From positions 1 through 28,352 of the IMG/VR virus record IMGVR_UViG_3300033273_000047: a stretch of 28,352 bases of DNA, one strand, 5' to 3'. The position numbers and the translations under genes were made by a program. Within the stretch, counting starts at the first letter, position 1. Every line of letters starts with the position of its first letter. Positions 1 to 6,555 of the stretch are shown piece by piece. This DNA comes from a virus. The notes below the pieces were generated by a model. That model did not search any database and had not been told where the DNA came from. It saw only the letters and a program-made list of their open reading frames with translations.

Positions 1-953
1 TATATCACGCTATCTCGTCCCTTTGTAACTCCTGCTATCTTATGACCATAAGCTCTTATTTCAGCGATTGATTTCGGTTCTGCACTATCAGCCCATATAT
101 GAGTTGTTATATTGTTGTCTTTTAAGAAATGACTTATTTCTCTATTGTGCATACCCTTTCTGTATAATACTTCATCAAAGATATATGCTTCGTTCCACTT
201 GTATAGGTATATTAAAGCTGATGGGTCTAATGAATAACCAAAGTCAAGACCTGCACAAAGTAATCTTGCTTCGTCTGGTAAATTGTCTATAGGTTTCCAA
301 TCAGGAATACAAACACCTTCTAAACTTCCTATTTCTCCTAATCCATATACTTTCCACCAGTTCGCCCAATATGTACTTGTCTTTGCTTTTATTCTTGCTT
401 TCTCTATTTCTCTTACAATCGTGTCAGGCAAACTATCATTGTCTTTATATGTCAAAGTAATAAAGTCAGTATCTTCTTGTCCTATCAATTCTTTATCGAC
501 CCAAAACAAACTACTAGGATTATAGTCAAGCCATATATTACCAGATGTTCGAACTGCTAATTGTTGATAGCTTTCAAAATCTATATTATTACACTCATTA
601 ATAAATAAGTCAGTTCTTCTTGCACCTCTTAATCTGTCTGGTTGGTCTGTGCTAAAGAACTCTATATAACTACCTGTACTAAATTCGTATTTTAAGGTAC
701 TTTTATTGAACTTTCTGTCATCGTACCTATTAGTGACCTTAAGTATATTGAGAAAGTCCTTTAGAGCGCCTCTACGCAAGTGAGGGACACTTTCTGCTAC
801 TACGCTTATTTCTTTATAATAATTCTTAATTGCATAGTCAATAAGTATCATAAGAATAGCTATTGTTTTTCCCGCAGAACTACCGCCTCTTACAATTTTA
901 ATTCTGTTGTCTAATTTTCTTAAGCGTTTTACTGCTGTTGTCTGTGTAAACAT
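1..953 (-). CDS. terL: Terminase large subunit, partial (C-terminus off the left edge)
   Basis: This is the packaging motor ATPase and nuclease that cuts phage DNA and pumps it into the prohead. I translated 317 codons from the ATG at 953 to the window edge with no stop. The Walker A motif is GGSSAGKT (residues 23-30). A Walker B-like stretch, DLFINE, ends in the catalytic Glu at about residue 120. The nuclease domain begins at AGLDFGY (Asp237) and continues to a second acidic site, WADSAEPK (Asp289). The ATG overlaps the stop of the small-subunit gene as TAATG, so the two are translationally coupled. Only the C-terminal part of the nuclease domain is missing. The family assignment is secure; the packaging type cannot be told from this fragment. 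Confidence 0.96.
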   Translation of the reverse strand, partial: MFTQTTAVKRLRKLDNRIKIVRGGSSAGKTIAILMILIDYAIKNYYKEISVVAESVPHLRRGALKDFLNILKVTNRYDDRKFNKSTLKYEFSTGSYIEFFSTDQPDRLRGARRTDLFINECNNIDFESYQQLAVRTSGNIWLDYNPSSLFWVDKELIGQEDTDFITLTYKDNDSLPDTIVREIEKARIKAKTSTYWANWWKVYGLGEIGSLEGVCIPDWKPIDNLPDEARLLCAGLDFGYSLDPSALIYLYKWNEAYIFDEVLYRKGMHNREISHFLKDNNITTHIWADSAEPKSIAEIRAYGHKIAGVTKGRDSVI

Positions 954-1207
954 TAATAAATACTTAAAGGCACATCTTCGTTTATATGTATGTCCTTTGT
1001 TTCTTTTGGTTTACCGTACCTGTAGCCCATATATAGATTTAAAGCTCTTATATCTCCTTCGCCTATCAATTCTTTTAGCTTCTTAATAACTTCTTCTTTG
1101 TCTATTATGTTATCAAGTTTCTCTATAAGTTCTTTCTCTTGAGCTTTAGGTTTACGCCCTGCACGTCCTTTAGTTGAATGTCCGCCATTGTTTTTTCTGC
1201 CATCCAT
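953..1207 (-). CDS. terS: Putative terminase small subunit
   Basis: This is an 84-residue, very basic protein. It has a Lys/Arg/Gly-rich start (GRAGRKPKA near residues 16-24), then a predicted helical stretch (residues 25-60) and a short tail ending in VPLSIY. Its position directly before the large subunit, with TAATG coupling, its size and the basic DNA-binding look all fit a small terminase subunit that recognises the packaging site. It carries no motif that proves this, so the call rests mainly on context. It is the first gene downstream of one of the five bipartite phage promoter candidates (1248-1278), with a leader of about 40 nt, unlike the other four copies, which almost touch the ATG. 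Confidence 0.65.
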   Translation of the reverse strand: MDGRKNNGGHSTKGRAGRKPKAQEKELIEKLDNIIDKEEVIKKLKELIGEGDIRALNLYMGYRYGKPKETKDIHINEDVPLSIY

Positions 1208-1247
1208 AGAATTAATAAAATATTAATTAATTAATTATTTGTATATC

Positions 1248-1278
1248 TATATATCGAAAAATAAATTAAATTTTAGTC
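1248..1278 (-). promoter_or_regulatory. Bipartite phage promoter candidate, copy 1 (terminase)
   Basis: On the minus strand this reads GACTAAAA, 14 nt, then CGATATATA (1256-1248). It shares the exact architecture YAAAA-N14-CGATATATA with four other intergenic sites. It lies between the DnaA-like gene and terS. Measured to the TATATA part, the spacing from YAAAA is 17 nt, which is like a -35/-10 promoter. The function is inferred. Confidence 0.7.
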
Positions 1279-1686
1279 CGTTACTTCTAATTCTTTTTTT
1301 GCCATAGCGTCAATCATTATTGCTACTTTGTCTACGTCTTTGTTAGATATATAATTTAGCTTAAGTTTTATCAGCTCTCGTTTCTCTTGATTATCGTAAC
1401 TGTTTATGTCGTCACTTATAATATTTAGCCAGTCAATTAGCTGCGGACTATAGTTTTTAAATATTTGAAAGTTCCTTATGCTGTGTATTATAGTAGCGTG
1501 ATTCATATGCTTACCGTTCTTTATGTAGAAATCTCTTATTTCGTGCAGCGTCATTCCTTCATACTTCTTTAGTATAAATCCTAATAAAGACCGTGCTTCT
1601 ACATATTGCACCTTTCTTGTATTTTCAAACACATTTAGATTTGCTAGTTTGTTTATTCTCTTTGCTATTTTATTTGCTCTATTCAT
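1273..1686 (-). CDS. DnaA domain IV-like DNA-binding protein
   Basis: This 137-residue protein resembles only the C-terminal DNA-binding domain of the replication initiator DnaA. Residues about 31-73 follow the domain IV pattern: a helix (ARSLLGFILKK), a helix-turn-helix (MTLHEIRDFYIKNG) and the signature-like MNHATIIHSIRNF, where DnaA has RDHTTVLHA. There is no AAA+ ATPase domain, so it cannot act as a full initiator. It may bind DnaA-box-like sites in the phage or host origin, or act as a regulator. It overlaps the HNH gene by an ATGA junction and ends inside the terminase promoter candidate. The fold call is good; the role is open. Confidence 0.72.
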   Translation of the reverse strand: MNRANKIAKRINKLANLNVFENTRKVQYVEARSLLGFILKKYEGMTLHEIRDFYIKNGKHMNHATIIHSIRNFQIFKNYSPQLIDWLNIISDDINSYDNQEKRELIKLKLNYISNKDVDKVAIMIDAMAKKELEVTD

Positions 1687-2153
1687 ATTTTATTTCGTTT
1701 TATATTATTTTCATCTCGCCATAATGGCTGTGTATTTGTATAATGCATCAATCGCTTTACTTCTTTTACTGACTTTGCAGAAGATAGCGGTATAATATGG
1801 TCAAATTGCCAGTTGTCTTTTTGTTTACCATAATTATTCATATTCATACCTTCTTTAAATTTGCTTTGTATATATTCTATAAATTCCTGCATTGTTTTAA
1901 ATCCTACAAGTTTTAAAAATGTTAAATTTTTTCTATGAGGGTAATTCCACGCTTCTTTTAATAATGATCTACATTTTACCAATTCCCTATAAACTTCATC
2001 TTGCGCATATTTTATTTTTCTATTTTTATTTTGCGCTGCTTTCCATTTAGGATTTGTATGATACTCTTTTCTCTTACACGCTTTACAAAATGTATAATCT
2101 TTAGAGTATTCCTCTAAAGGTTTTAATTCTTTACATCTTGTACATTGCTTCAT
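1683..2153 (-). CDS. HNH endonuclease with N-terminal zinc ribbon
   Basis: This is a 156-residue nuclease. The N-terminus has a zinc-ribbon pattern, C4-x2-C7 and C23-x2-C26. The C-terminus holds the HNH core: FDHIIPLSSA (Asp118-His119), then HYTN (Asn140) and NNIKRNK. HNH proteins next to terminase genes are known in several tailed phages to be needed for packaging (for example gp74 of HK97), and here only the DnaA-like gene separates it from terS. It could also be a free-standing homing nuclease, but the neat ATGA overlaps on both sides argue for a resident gene. It starts at the ATG overlapping the stop of the exonuclease gene. Confidence 0.85.
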   Translation of the reverse strand: MKQCTRCKELKPLEEYSKDYTFCKACKRKEYHTNPKWKAAQNKNRKIKYAQDEVYRELVKCRSLLKEAWNYPHRKNLTFLKLVGFKTMQEFIEYIQSKFKEGMNMNNYGKQKDNWQFDHIIPLSSAKSVKEVKRLMHYTNTQPLWRDENNIKRNKI

Positions 2154-2920
2154 AATATTCCTGTTATTACATAATCGTCTAGGTCTGCACCATTGACAAA
2201 AAAAGTTTCGTATATGTCTATTGCTTTTTTAGTTAGTTCTTCTCCGTCTTTATAAAACTCCTCGCTACATTCAAATATACCTATGTCTAAACTTCCCTTG
2301 TCTACTACCAGGAATTTAAACTGCTTATATGATACATTAAAGAGCTGACAATATAAATAGCATTGTACACTATATAAATATTTCTTTGCAGATAAATAAA
2401 AGTTCTTTATGCCTCCTGACGTTGTTTTAAGGTCTACTATACCTTTCTTGCTTAATACATCTGCTTTGCCTCTAAATGGTAATCCGTATATGTCGCCTAT
2501 TGCAGGTACTTCAAACTCGCAGTCAGTTATAAGTTGTAATGCTTGTTCGTTCCTGAATATCGTGTCTGCTATCTTTTCTGCATTTTCCTTTTCTACTCTT
2601 GTATATACTTCTCCATACTTTGATAATGCTTCTTTATATATCTTTGTATTTTTACTTGCAACATCTACATAAATCTGCTCTTGGAATTTGTCTGGTTCTA
2701 GTATCGCCATATGTATTAACCTACCGTCTCTTAATGGTTGCGTTTCAGGACTTCCGTACTGATTTACATAAGCATACTTTTTAGGACTGTCTAATAAGAG
2801 TTTTAAAGAACTGCTACTTAATGATAGTTGTCCTAACGTGCCATAGTAATAGCTGTCATCGTACATCTTCTTAAGTACGTCATTTTTCTTATAATCCTTT
2901 TGGTCTAATAGTTTTATCAT
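2150..2920 (-). CDS. PD-(D/E)XK exonuclease, RecE/Cas4-like
   Basis: This 256-residue protein matches the phage PD-(D/E)XK exonuclease group that includes the RecE/exonuclease VIII type. Visible motifs are LSSSSLKLLL near the start, a GRLIHMAILEP box with His70, GKADVL (Asp154), IVDLKTT (Asp163, Lys165) and YLYSVQCYLY with the conserved Gln186. These are the active-site positions of the family. Such enzymes resect DNA ends for recombination or repair. It sits with NinG, SSB-like and other nuclease genes in the DNA-processing block. The ATG overlaps the preceding gene by 32 nt, more than the usual 4 nt, so the true start may be a little further in. Confidence 0.88.
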   Translation of the reverse strand: MIKLLDQKDYKKNDVLKKMYDDSYYYGTLGQLSLSSSSLKLLLDSPKKYAYVNQYGSPETQPLRDGRLIHMAILEPDKFQEQIYVDVASKNTKIYKEALSKYGEVYTRVEKENAEKIADTIFRNEQALQLITDCEFEVPAIGDIYGLPFRGKADVLSKKGIVDLKTTSGGIKNFYLSAKKYLYSVQCYLYCQLFNVSYKQFKFLVVDKGSLDIGIFECSEEFYKDGEELTKKAIDIYETFFVNGADLDDYVITGIL

Positions 2921-3179
2921 TTTTAAATATTACTTGTTCTGCCACTCTAGCTCGTTCCGCCCATTTGATTTTCTCATTATTTACATCGTCCTCACGAGAT
3001 AGTAGTATATGGTTTTCTGTTTCTAGCATATTGGCGTAAATATACATTTGATTTATATTACCTATGAGATTTGCTATTTGTTTCTTTTTCGCTCCTTCAG
3101 CTTTCTCATAAGCATCCTTTAGAAAGTAACCTATCATATTAAAATTACTTTCAAATATTTGCTTCTGCATTATAGTCAT
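2889..3179 (-). CDS. Hypothetical helical protein
   Basis: I do not recognise this 96-residue protein. It is rich in Lys, Glu and Asn and appears mostly helical, with a likely coiled coil in the middle (around KKKQIANLIGNINQMYIYANMLETEN). There are no Cys pairs, membrane segment or catalytic motif. It is translationally coupled by ATGA to the small membrane protein before it and overlaps the exonuclease gene after it, so it belongs to the same operon. An accessory role to the exonuclease is only a guess from position. Confidence 0.7.
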   Translation of the reverse strand: MTIMQKQIFESNFNMIGYFLKDAYEKAEGAKKKQIANLIGNINQMYIYANMLETENHILLSREDDVNNEKIKWAERARVAEQVIFKNDKTIRPKGL

Positions 3180-3310
3180 TGCTGTATAATTAAACTAACA
3201 ATAATAGCTATAGTAAATACTATAAATGCAAGTTCTAATGTCTTATAACATTCTTGATTCTTTTTAGGGTCACGCCCTTGATTACTTCGGTACTGTCTTT
3301 GTTTTTTCAT
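3176..3310 (-). CDS. Small single-pass membrane protein (44 aa)
   Basis: This short gene has a strongly basic N-terminal half (MKKQRQYRSN and following) and one clear transmembrane helix, about residues 25-42 (LELAFIVFTIAIIVSLII). The stop overlaps the next ATG as ATGA, and the start lies one base after the stop of the previous small gene, exactly the packing seen elsewhere here. The topology would put the basic N-terminus in the cytoplasm. Function unknown; the coupling and the clean membrane segment make it a real gene in my view. Confidence 0.68.
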   Translation of the reverse strand: MKKQRQYRSNQGRDPKKNQECYKTLELAFIVFTIAIIVSLIIQQ

Positions 3311-3311
3311 T

Positions 3312-3452
3312 TTACTTGTTTTTAAATTGCGTAGAACATACTGCTAATCGCTGTTCTTTATTAGGGTACTCATTTACCATTACGGTATCTGACATACATC
3401 TCATAATAAAATCTTTTTTACTTTCGTTTGCTTTTGGTTTTGGTATAGGCAT
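3312..3452 (-). CDS. Conserved-looking small phage protein with two Cys (46 aa)
   Basis: The product begins MPIPKPKANESKKDF and contains RCMSD, NEYPNKEQR and LAVCSTQF. This CM.D....YP...QR.AVC pattern is one I know from short phage proteins and from terminal segments of phage capsid-maturation proteins, though I cannot search for it here. It stands alone. The two Cys (19 and 39) could pair or bind metal. The ATG lies 16 nt after a good host-type -7 box, so this may be the first gene of a transcript. Confidence 0.72.
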   Translation of the reverse strand: MPIPKPKANESKKDFIMRCMSDTVMVNEYPNKEQRLAVCSTQFKNK

Positions 3453-3468
3453 AATTAACAATTTTTAA

Positions 3469-3498
3469 TAAATATATAAAATTAATCTGGAATAACAA
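3469..3498 (-). promoter_or_regulatory. Host-type (Bacteroidetes) promoter candidate
   Basis: The minus strand reads TTG (3498-3496), 19 nt, TATATTTA (3476-3469). The Bacteroidetes consensus is TTG/TTTG, 19-21 nt, TAnnTTTG, so this differs in one base of the -7 box. It points at the small gene starting at 3452. Confidence 0.5.
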
Positions 3499-3895
3499 TA
3501 CTTGCCATATTTTCTGTTAGCAAGTACACTTTCTTTAATACTTTCTTCTTTGTCCATAGTGTAGTATCAGGACAATACAATTCTTTTACTTTAGGCATCT
3601 CTAAATAGTTTAGCCAGTACAAATAAGTTCCTTTAGGGTCAGACACAAAATATAACTTTACTATCTCACTATCCATACTCATTAACGAATCGTATTTATG
3701 CTTCTCTAATAGTTTGTCAGAATAGTATTTGTTTCTAAACTTCATTTCCATAACGCAATCGTGTCCTTTAGGTGTTTTACCTTTAGCATCGTAAAAGTCA
3801 TAACCGCCTCCAGACCATTCTAGTTCCCATCCTGAAAACTCATTTAAGAACGTAACTACTGTCTTTTCAAACTTATGTATTCTTTCTATATCCAA
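3482..3895 (-). CDS. PD-(D/E)XK-like nuclease fold protein, probable TTG start
   Basis: This protein of about 137 residues carries GGYDFYDAKG followed by CVMEMKFR, giving an Asp33 ... Glu50-x-Lys52 arrangement typical of the PD-(D/E)XK fold. KYDSLM and YLYWLNYLEM follow. An upstream ATG at 4003 keeps the frame open but would make 36 extra residues out of DNA that codes for the gene at 3873-4112, so I reject it. The best start is the TTG at 3895 (LDIERIHKFEK), which overlaps the upstream gene by 23 nt. It may be a nuclease or a degenerate relative; a catalytic role is not proven. Confidence 0.65.
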   Translation of the reverse strand: MDIERIHKFEKTVVTFLNEFSGWELEWSGGGYDFYDAKGKTPKGHDCVMEMKFRNKYYSDKLLEKHKYDSLMSMDSEIVKLYFVSDPKGTYLYWLNYLEMPKVKELYCPDTTLWTKKKVLKKVYLLTENMASIVIPD

Positions 3896-4112
3896 GCTCG
3901 TACAGTTCGTTAATTTGTTTAATCCATTGATTCCATTGTTTCGGACTGCATCCGCAAGGAAGATAATACTTATGAGCAAAATACTTTGAATGTATAGTTG
4001 CAATCATTTCTTGTTCTTTTCTAGTTATCTTGTTGCTTTGTACTGATCTAAATTCAGTCCACTTGTCGTATTCTTCTTTATTTAGTTTTTGTTCCATCTC
4101 TTGTGATTCCAT
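3873..4112 (-). CDS. Conserved-looking small phage protein
   Basis: This 79-residue hydrophilic protein has the segment IHSKYFAHKYYLPCGCSPKQW followed by NQWIKQINELYELGY. The Cys-Gly-Cys with nearby His residues could bind metal. I recall similar short proteins from Bacteroidetes phages but know no function. The ATG at 4112 overlaps the upstream mini-gene by 35 nt; a second in-frame ATG at 4097 would cut this to 20 nt. It is part of the dense run of small genes between the sigma-like factor and the exonuclease. Confidence 0.72.
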   Translation of the reverse strand: MESQEMEQKLNKEEYDKWTEFRSVQSNKITRKEQEMIATIHSKYFAHKYYLPCGCSPKQWNQWIKQINELYELGYRKNT

Positions 4113-4245
4113 TTAAATAGTTTTTACGTTTTTCACACCCGCAATCTTCATAGCCAAGTTTATTCGCTATCCAAGTTGCTATTGCTTTACCTTTACCAAA
4201 GGTTATAATATTTATTATTGTTTCTAATTTATCGCCTAATCTCAT
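4078..4245 (-). CDS. Small phage protein with CGC motif (55 aa)
   Basis: This mini-gene codes for 55 residues including FGKGKAIATWIANKLGYEDCGCEKRKNYLN. It starts with an ATG that overlaps the stop of the gene at 4242-4748 as ATGA. The Cys-Gly-Cys and the basic residues after it resemble the CGC motif of the next gene (3873-4112), and both may be small metal-binding proteins. The helix around residues 18-31 is amphipathic. I do not know the function. Confidence 0.7.
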   Translation of the reverse strand: MRLGDKLETIINIITFGKGKAIATWIANKLGYEDCGCEKRKNYLNGITRDGTKTK

Positions 4246-4748
4246 AATAATTCTTTAATGTTTTTTAACATATCGTTATTTATAAAATATCCGTCTGTTT
4301 TTAATTGAAATGTAGTTCCATTATTTCTTTTTCTTAAAGTACCTTTTTTTAAAAATATAGATTTCTCTTTTATTTCTTTTTTAGTTAGCCACCCGCATAT
4401 ATTCAGTTCATTCTTTATTTTGTTTAAACTGTTAAATATATATATATCGCAATCATATTTCATTTGAAAAGCTATTAAGTGATGTACAAAATTATCTTGC
4501 ATATCTACATTCCTGCCCATTGTCTTGACGTCTATTGTTTTGTCGTTATATTTAAAATCAAATCCTCCGTCAAATCCATTCTCAAATGTATGCTCAATAT
4601 TAAATATCTTTTTAGTTAGTATTTCTCCTAATAATCCAATTAATTGATTTTCTTTATTTCCATTTGCACTATGCCTATTACCCATATTGTTTTCTTGCAG
4701 GTATTCCCAACATTCCTCTTTTAATTCTTTAGGTACTTTTATTATCAT
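4242..4748 (-). CDS. PD-(D/E)XK nuclease-like protein
   Basis: This 168-residue protein shows the restriction-endonuclease-like core: Glu42 in LIGLLGEIL, Asp60/Asp64 in GFDGGFDFKY, then TIDVKTMGR with Asp73-x-Lys75. This E...D...D-x-K order is the usual PD-(D/E)XK active site. The length and a single domain suggest a small structure- or damage-specific nuclease or a restriction-like enzyme; I cannot choose. It is coupled by ATGA to the sigma-like gene before it and to the 55-residue gene after it. Confidence 0.75.
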   Translation of the reverse strand: MIIKVPKELKEECWEYLQENNMGNRHSANGNKENQLIGLLGEILTKKIFNIEHTFENGFDGGFDFKYNDKTIDVKTMGRNVDMQDNFVHHLIAFQMKYDCDIYIFNSLNKIKNELNICGWLTKKEIKEKSIFLKKGTLRKRNNGTTFQLKTDGYFINNDMLKNIKELL

Positions 4749-5224
4749 ATATATTGCTTTAATTTTTCTTTTACTTTATTATAAGTATTGTATAGAGAAT
4801 AATAGCTTATATCGCTTTTTCTTGATAGTTCGCTTATGTTCGTTCCTTCCTCTATTATCTCGTATACTTTTCTATCGTACCAGTACATCTCTTTCAAAAC
4901 GTTTTGTATCTTCTCGTAAACTTGTTGATAGTTTGTATGGTCATTCTCGCTAATTTCTAAACCTTCAAGTTCTACTAATTTTACTTTACACTTCTTTCTC
5001 ATTAAATCTACATATAAACCTCGCAGGATTCTATAGACATACCAGTAATTAACTTCTGTATCATTATACATAAAATTAACTCCCTTCTGTGTGTTTTGTA
5101 TTAATAGCATATACATTGTCTGCACTAAATCTTCAACTTCTGTTTGTTTAAGACCGCCAAAGGTTTCGACTATGTTAATCCATTTATCGTGCTTCTCGTA
5201 TGCTATTTCTACTGGTGTTTTCAA
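4745..5224 (-). CDS. Sigma-70-like transcription factor, TTG start
   Basis: This 159-residue protein looks like a compact sigma factor. Residues about 28-80 resemble region 2: EVEDLVQTMYMLLIQ, then NYWYVYRILRGLYVDLMRKK, in the place of the -10-binding and core-binding helices. Residues about 115-157 look like a region 4 helix-turn-helix (YDRKVYEIIEEGTNISELSRKSDIS, then a recognition-type helix). It starts with TTG overlapping the helicase stop as TTGA; there is no nearby in-frame ATG that keeps region 2. It is a candidate to direct RNA polymerase to the five phage-specific promoters in this window, but it could also be a sigma-like DNA-binding protein without that role. Confidence 0.68.
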   Translation of the reverse strand: MKTPVEIAYEKHDKWINIVETFGGLKQTEVEDLVQTMYMLLIQNTQKGVNFMYNDTEVNYWYVYRILRGLYVDLMRKKCKVKLVELEGLEISENDHTNYQQVYEKIQNVLKEMYWYDRKVYEIIEEGTNISELSRKSDISYYSLYNTYNKVKEKLKQYI

Positions 5225-6135
5225 AATGGTAAATTTAATTGTTCTATCATTGTTCCTTTTACTGCTTGACTATCTCCTATTTGGAATCCTACATTATTGA
5301 CTATGCTTTTGATTTTTATAGGGTCGTCTATTGGTGTAGGTCGTCCCCCCGAATCTATGTCTTTTACTTTTCTTATATGCATCATTGAATACATCCAGTC
5401 AGTAGGGTGCTGAATATACCTATGTATAACCATAAAGTCATCAGCTCTATTCACAAACTTTCCGCCTCCTTCTACGTCACTAGCCATAGGAGGAATAGGA
5501 TGCCCTGCGTAATCTTCATTTTGATTGTGCTTCTTTCTTAATGCTTCTGTAGCTGCGTGAGTACATAGCCATATAGAAACATTATGCTTTTTGCAGAACA
5601 CTCTAAACTCGCTTGTAGCTTGATAATCGTAATCGTGACCTGAAATACCTTTTAACGTATCTCGATCTTTTAATAAAGAATTATAAGGGTCTATAAGAAA
5701 TCCTTGATATTCCCAAGCATTTTTAATAACAGTAGCCAAGTCAATAAGCGACTTATAAGTATAAAGCTCATTAATATCAATAAACTTAAAGTGATTGTAT
5801 ACGAATTCTTTGTGCTTATTAAATTCATCTTCGGTAATTTTGTTTATAGGTTTGACTGCTAAAAATTCTATAAGTTTCTTAATAATTGAATACGGTTCAT
5901 TCTCACTAGAATACACAAGCCACTTTATATTATGCTTAATTGAATACAATAACATAAAAAATAAAGTAAGTGTAGTTTTACCAGAATTGGCGTGTCCTAA
6001 TACTATATTAAAATTCCCGTACTTAAAACGTAAATGTTCGTCTATAGTCGGGAATCCTAATTTTAAACCTTCTTTGATTTTACCAGTCCTAATATCTTGG
6101 AGTTTACTGATCTGGTCGTCAAAGTTGATTAGCAT
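5221..6135 (-). CDS. DnaB-like replicative helicase ATPase
   Basis: This 304-residue RecA-fold ATPase belongs to the DnaB/twinkle helicase type. The motifs are Walker A GHANSGKT (47-54), a conserved SSENE (76-80) with the catalytic Glu, Walker B FLIDPYNSL (146-154), and a sensor-like WLCTHAATEALR (189-200). It lacks the N-terminal primase or primase-binding domain of full DnaB (about 450 residues), as is common in small phages. It would unwind DNA at the replication fork, probably as a hexamer. It is one base away from the gene before it and coupled to the sigma-like gene after it. Confidence 0.85.
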   Translation of the reverse strand: MLINFDDQISKLQDIRTGKIKEGLKLGFPTIDEHLRFKYGNFNIVLGHANSGKTTLTLFFMLLYSIKHNIKWLVYSSENEPYSIIKKLIEFLAVKPINKITEDEFNKHKEFVYNHFKFIDINELYTYKSLIDLATVIKNAWEYQGFLIDPYNSLLKDRDTLKGISGHDYDYQATSEFRVFCKKHNVSIWLCTHAATEALRKKHNQNEDYAGHPIPPMASDVEGGGKFVNRADDFMVIHRYIQHPTDWMYSMMHIRKVKDIDSGGRPTPIDDPIKIKSIVNNVGFQIGDSQAVKGTMIEQLNLPF

Positions 6136-6136
6136 T

Positions 6137-6403
6137 TTATTTATTCTTATCTCTCACTAAAATTAATAAAATTAAATAACCTACCAAATCATATAACGTG
6201 TCTTCTGTTTTATCGTTAATGCCCTTGTTTTTTATTCTCATTAACTTGTCGTCTAGTCTAGCTTTTATTGCTTCTTCTGCGCCTAGCTGTGAAAATATGT
6301 TTACAGGGTCTTGAGCTGTATTGCCATATGCTTTGTTTTTAGCTATTAGCAATTCAGTTAAATGGTTAGTTATTTGTCGTATCTGTTGTTCGTTACTATT
6401 CAC
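6137..6403 (-). CDS. Nucleotide-metabolism protein, DUF1599/MazG-like, GTG start
   Basis: This 88-residue all-helical protein has the pattern LIAKNKAYGNTA, then ARLDDKLMRIKN and DTLYDLVGYLILL. This matches the small DUF1599/Nmad1-type proteins related to MazG-like nucleotide pyrophosphohydrolases, including the acidic DxxGY helix. Such proteins may trim non-canonical or excess dNTPs during phage replication. The start is GTG (6401-6403) and overlaps the end of the ribbon-helix-helix gene by 8 nt. Enzyme activity is inferred from family resemblance only. Confidence 0.7.
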   Translation of the reverse strand: MNSNEQQIRQITNHLTELLIAKNKAYGNTAQDPVNIFSQLGAEEAIKARLDDKLMRIKNKGINDKTEDTLYDLVGYLILLILVRDKNK

Positions 6404-6545
6404 GTCCTTTCATATCTTTTACAATTAATCTTCTTAAATATTCGCTATAAGTAGTAAATTCTTCTTTTCCTCTTTTTGTTAAATAGCTTTTCAAAGATTT
6501 GTGTAATCTTATTGAATATGTTTTCATATTTTTATTTTCTTCCAT
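6396..6545 (-). CDS. Ribbon-helix-helix DNA-binding protein (49 aa)
   Basis: This mini-gene encodes MEENKNMKTYSIRLHKSL followed by KSYLTKRGKEEF and TTYSEYLRRLIVKDM. The pattern of a short beta strand (TYSIRLH, residues 9-15), helix, turn with SEY, and second helix is that of Arc/MetJ/ParD-type ribbon-helix-helix repressors, which dimerise through the strand. It probably represses a phage promoter. It lies between the SSB-like gene (stop 11 nt upstream) and the DUF1599-like gene. An alternative start is the internal Met7. Confidence 0.75.
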   Translation of the reverse strand: MEENKNMKTYSIRLHKSLKSYLTKRGKEEFTTYSEYLRRLIVKDMKGRE

Positions 6546-6555
6546 CTTCTTAATT

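Noticed and set aside
3896-4003. N-terminal extension of the PD-(D/E)XK-like gene to an ATG at 4003
   Set aside because: The DNA already encodes the better-supported gene at 3873-4112, and the added residues form an unlikely hydrophobic stretch. A TTG at 3895 suits the domain boundary.
4438-4452. TATATCG at about 4445, 4808, 8689 and 16449 as further promoter copies
   Set aside because: All are within coding sequence and none has TTTTR at the conserved spacing.
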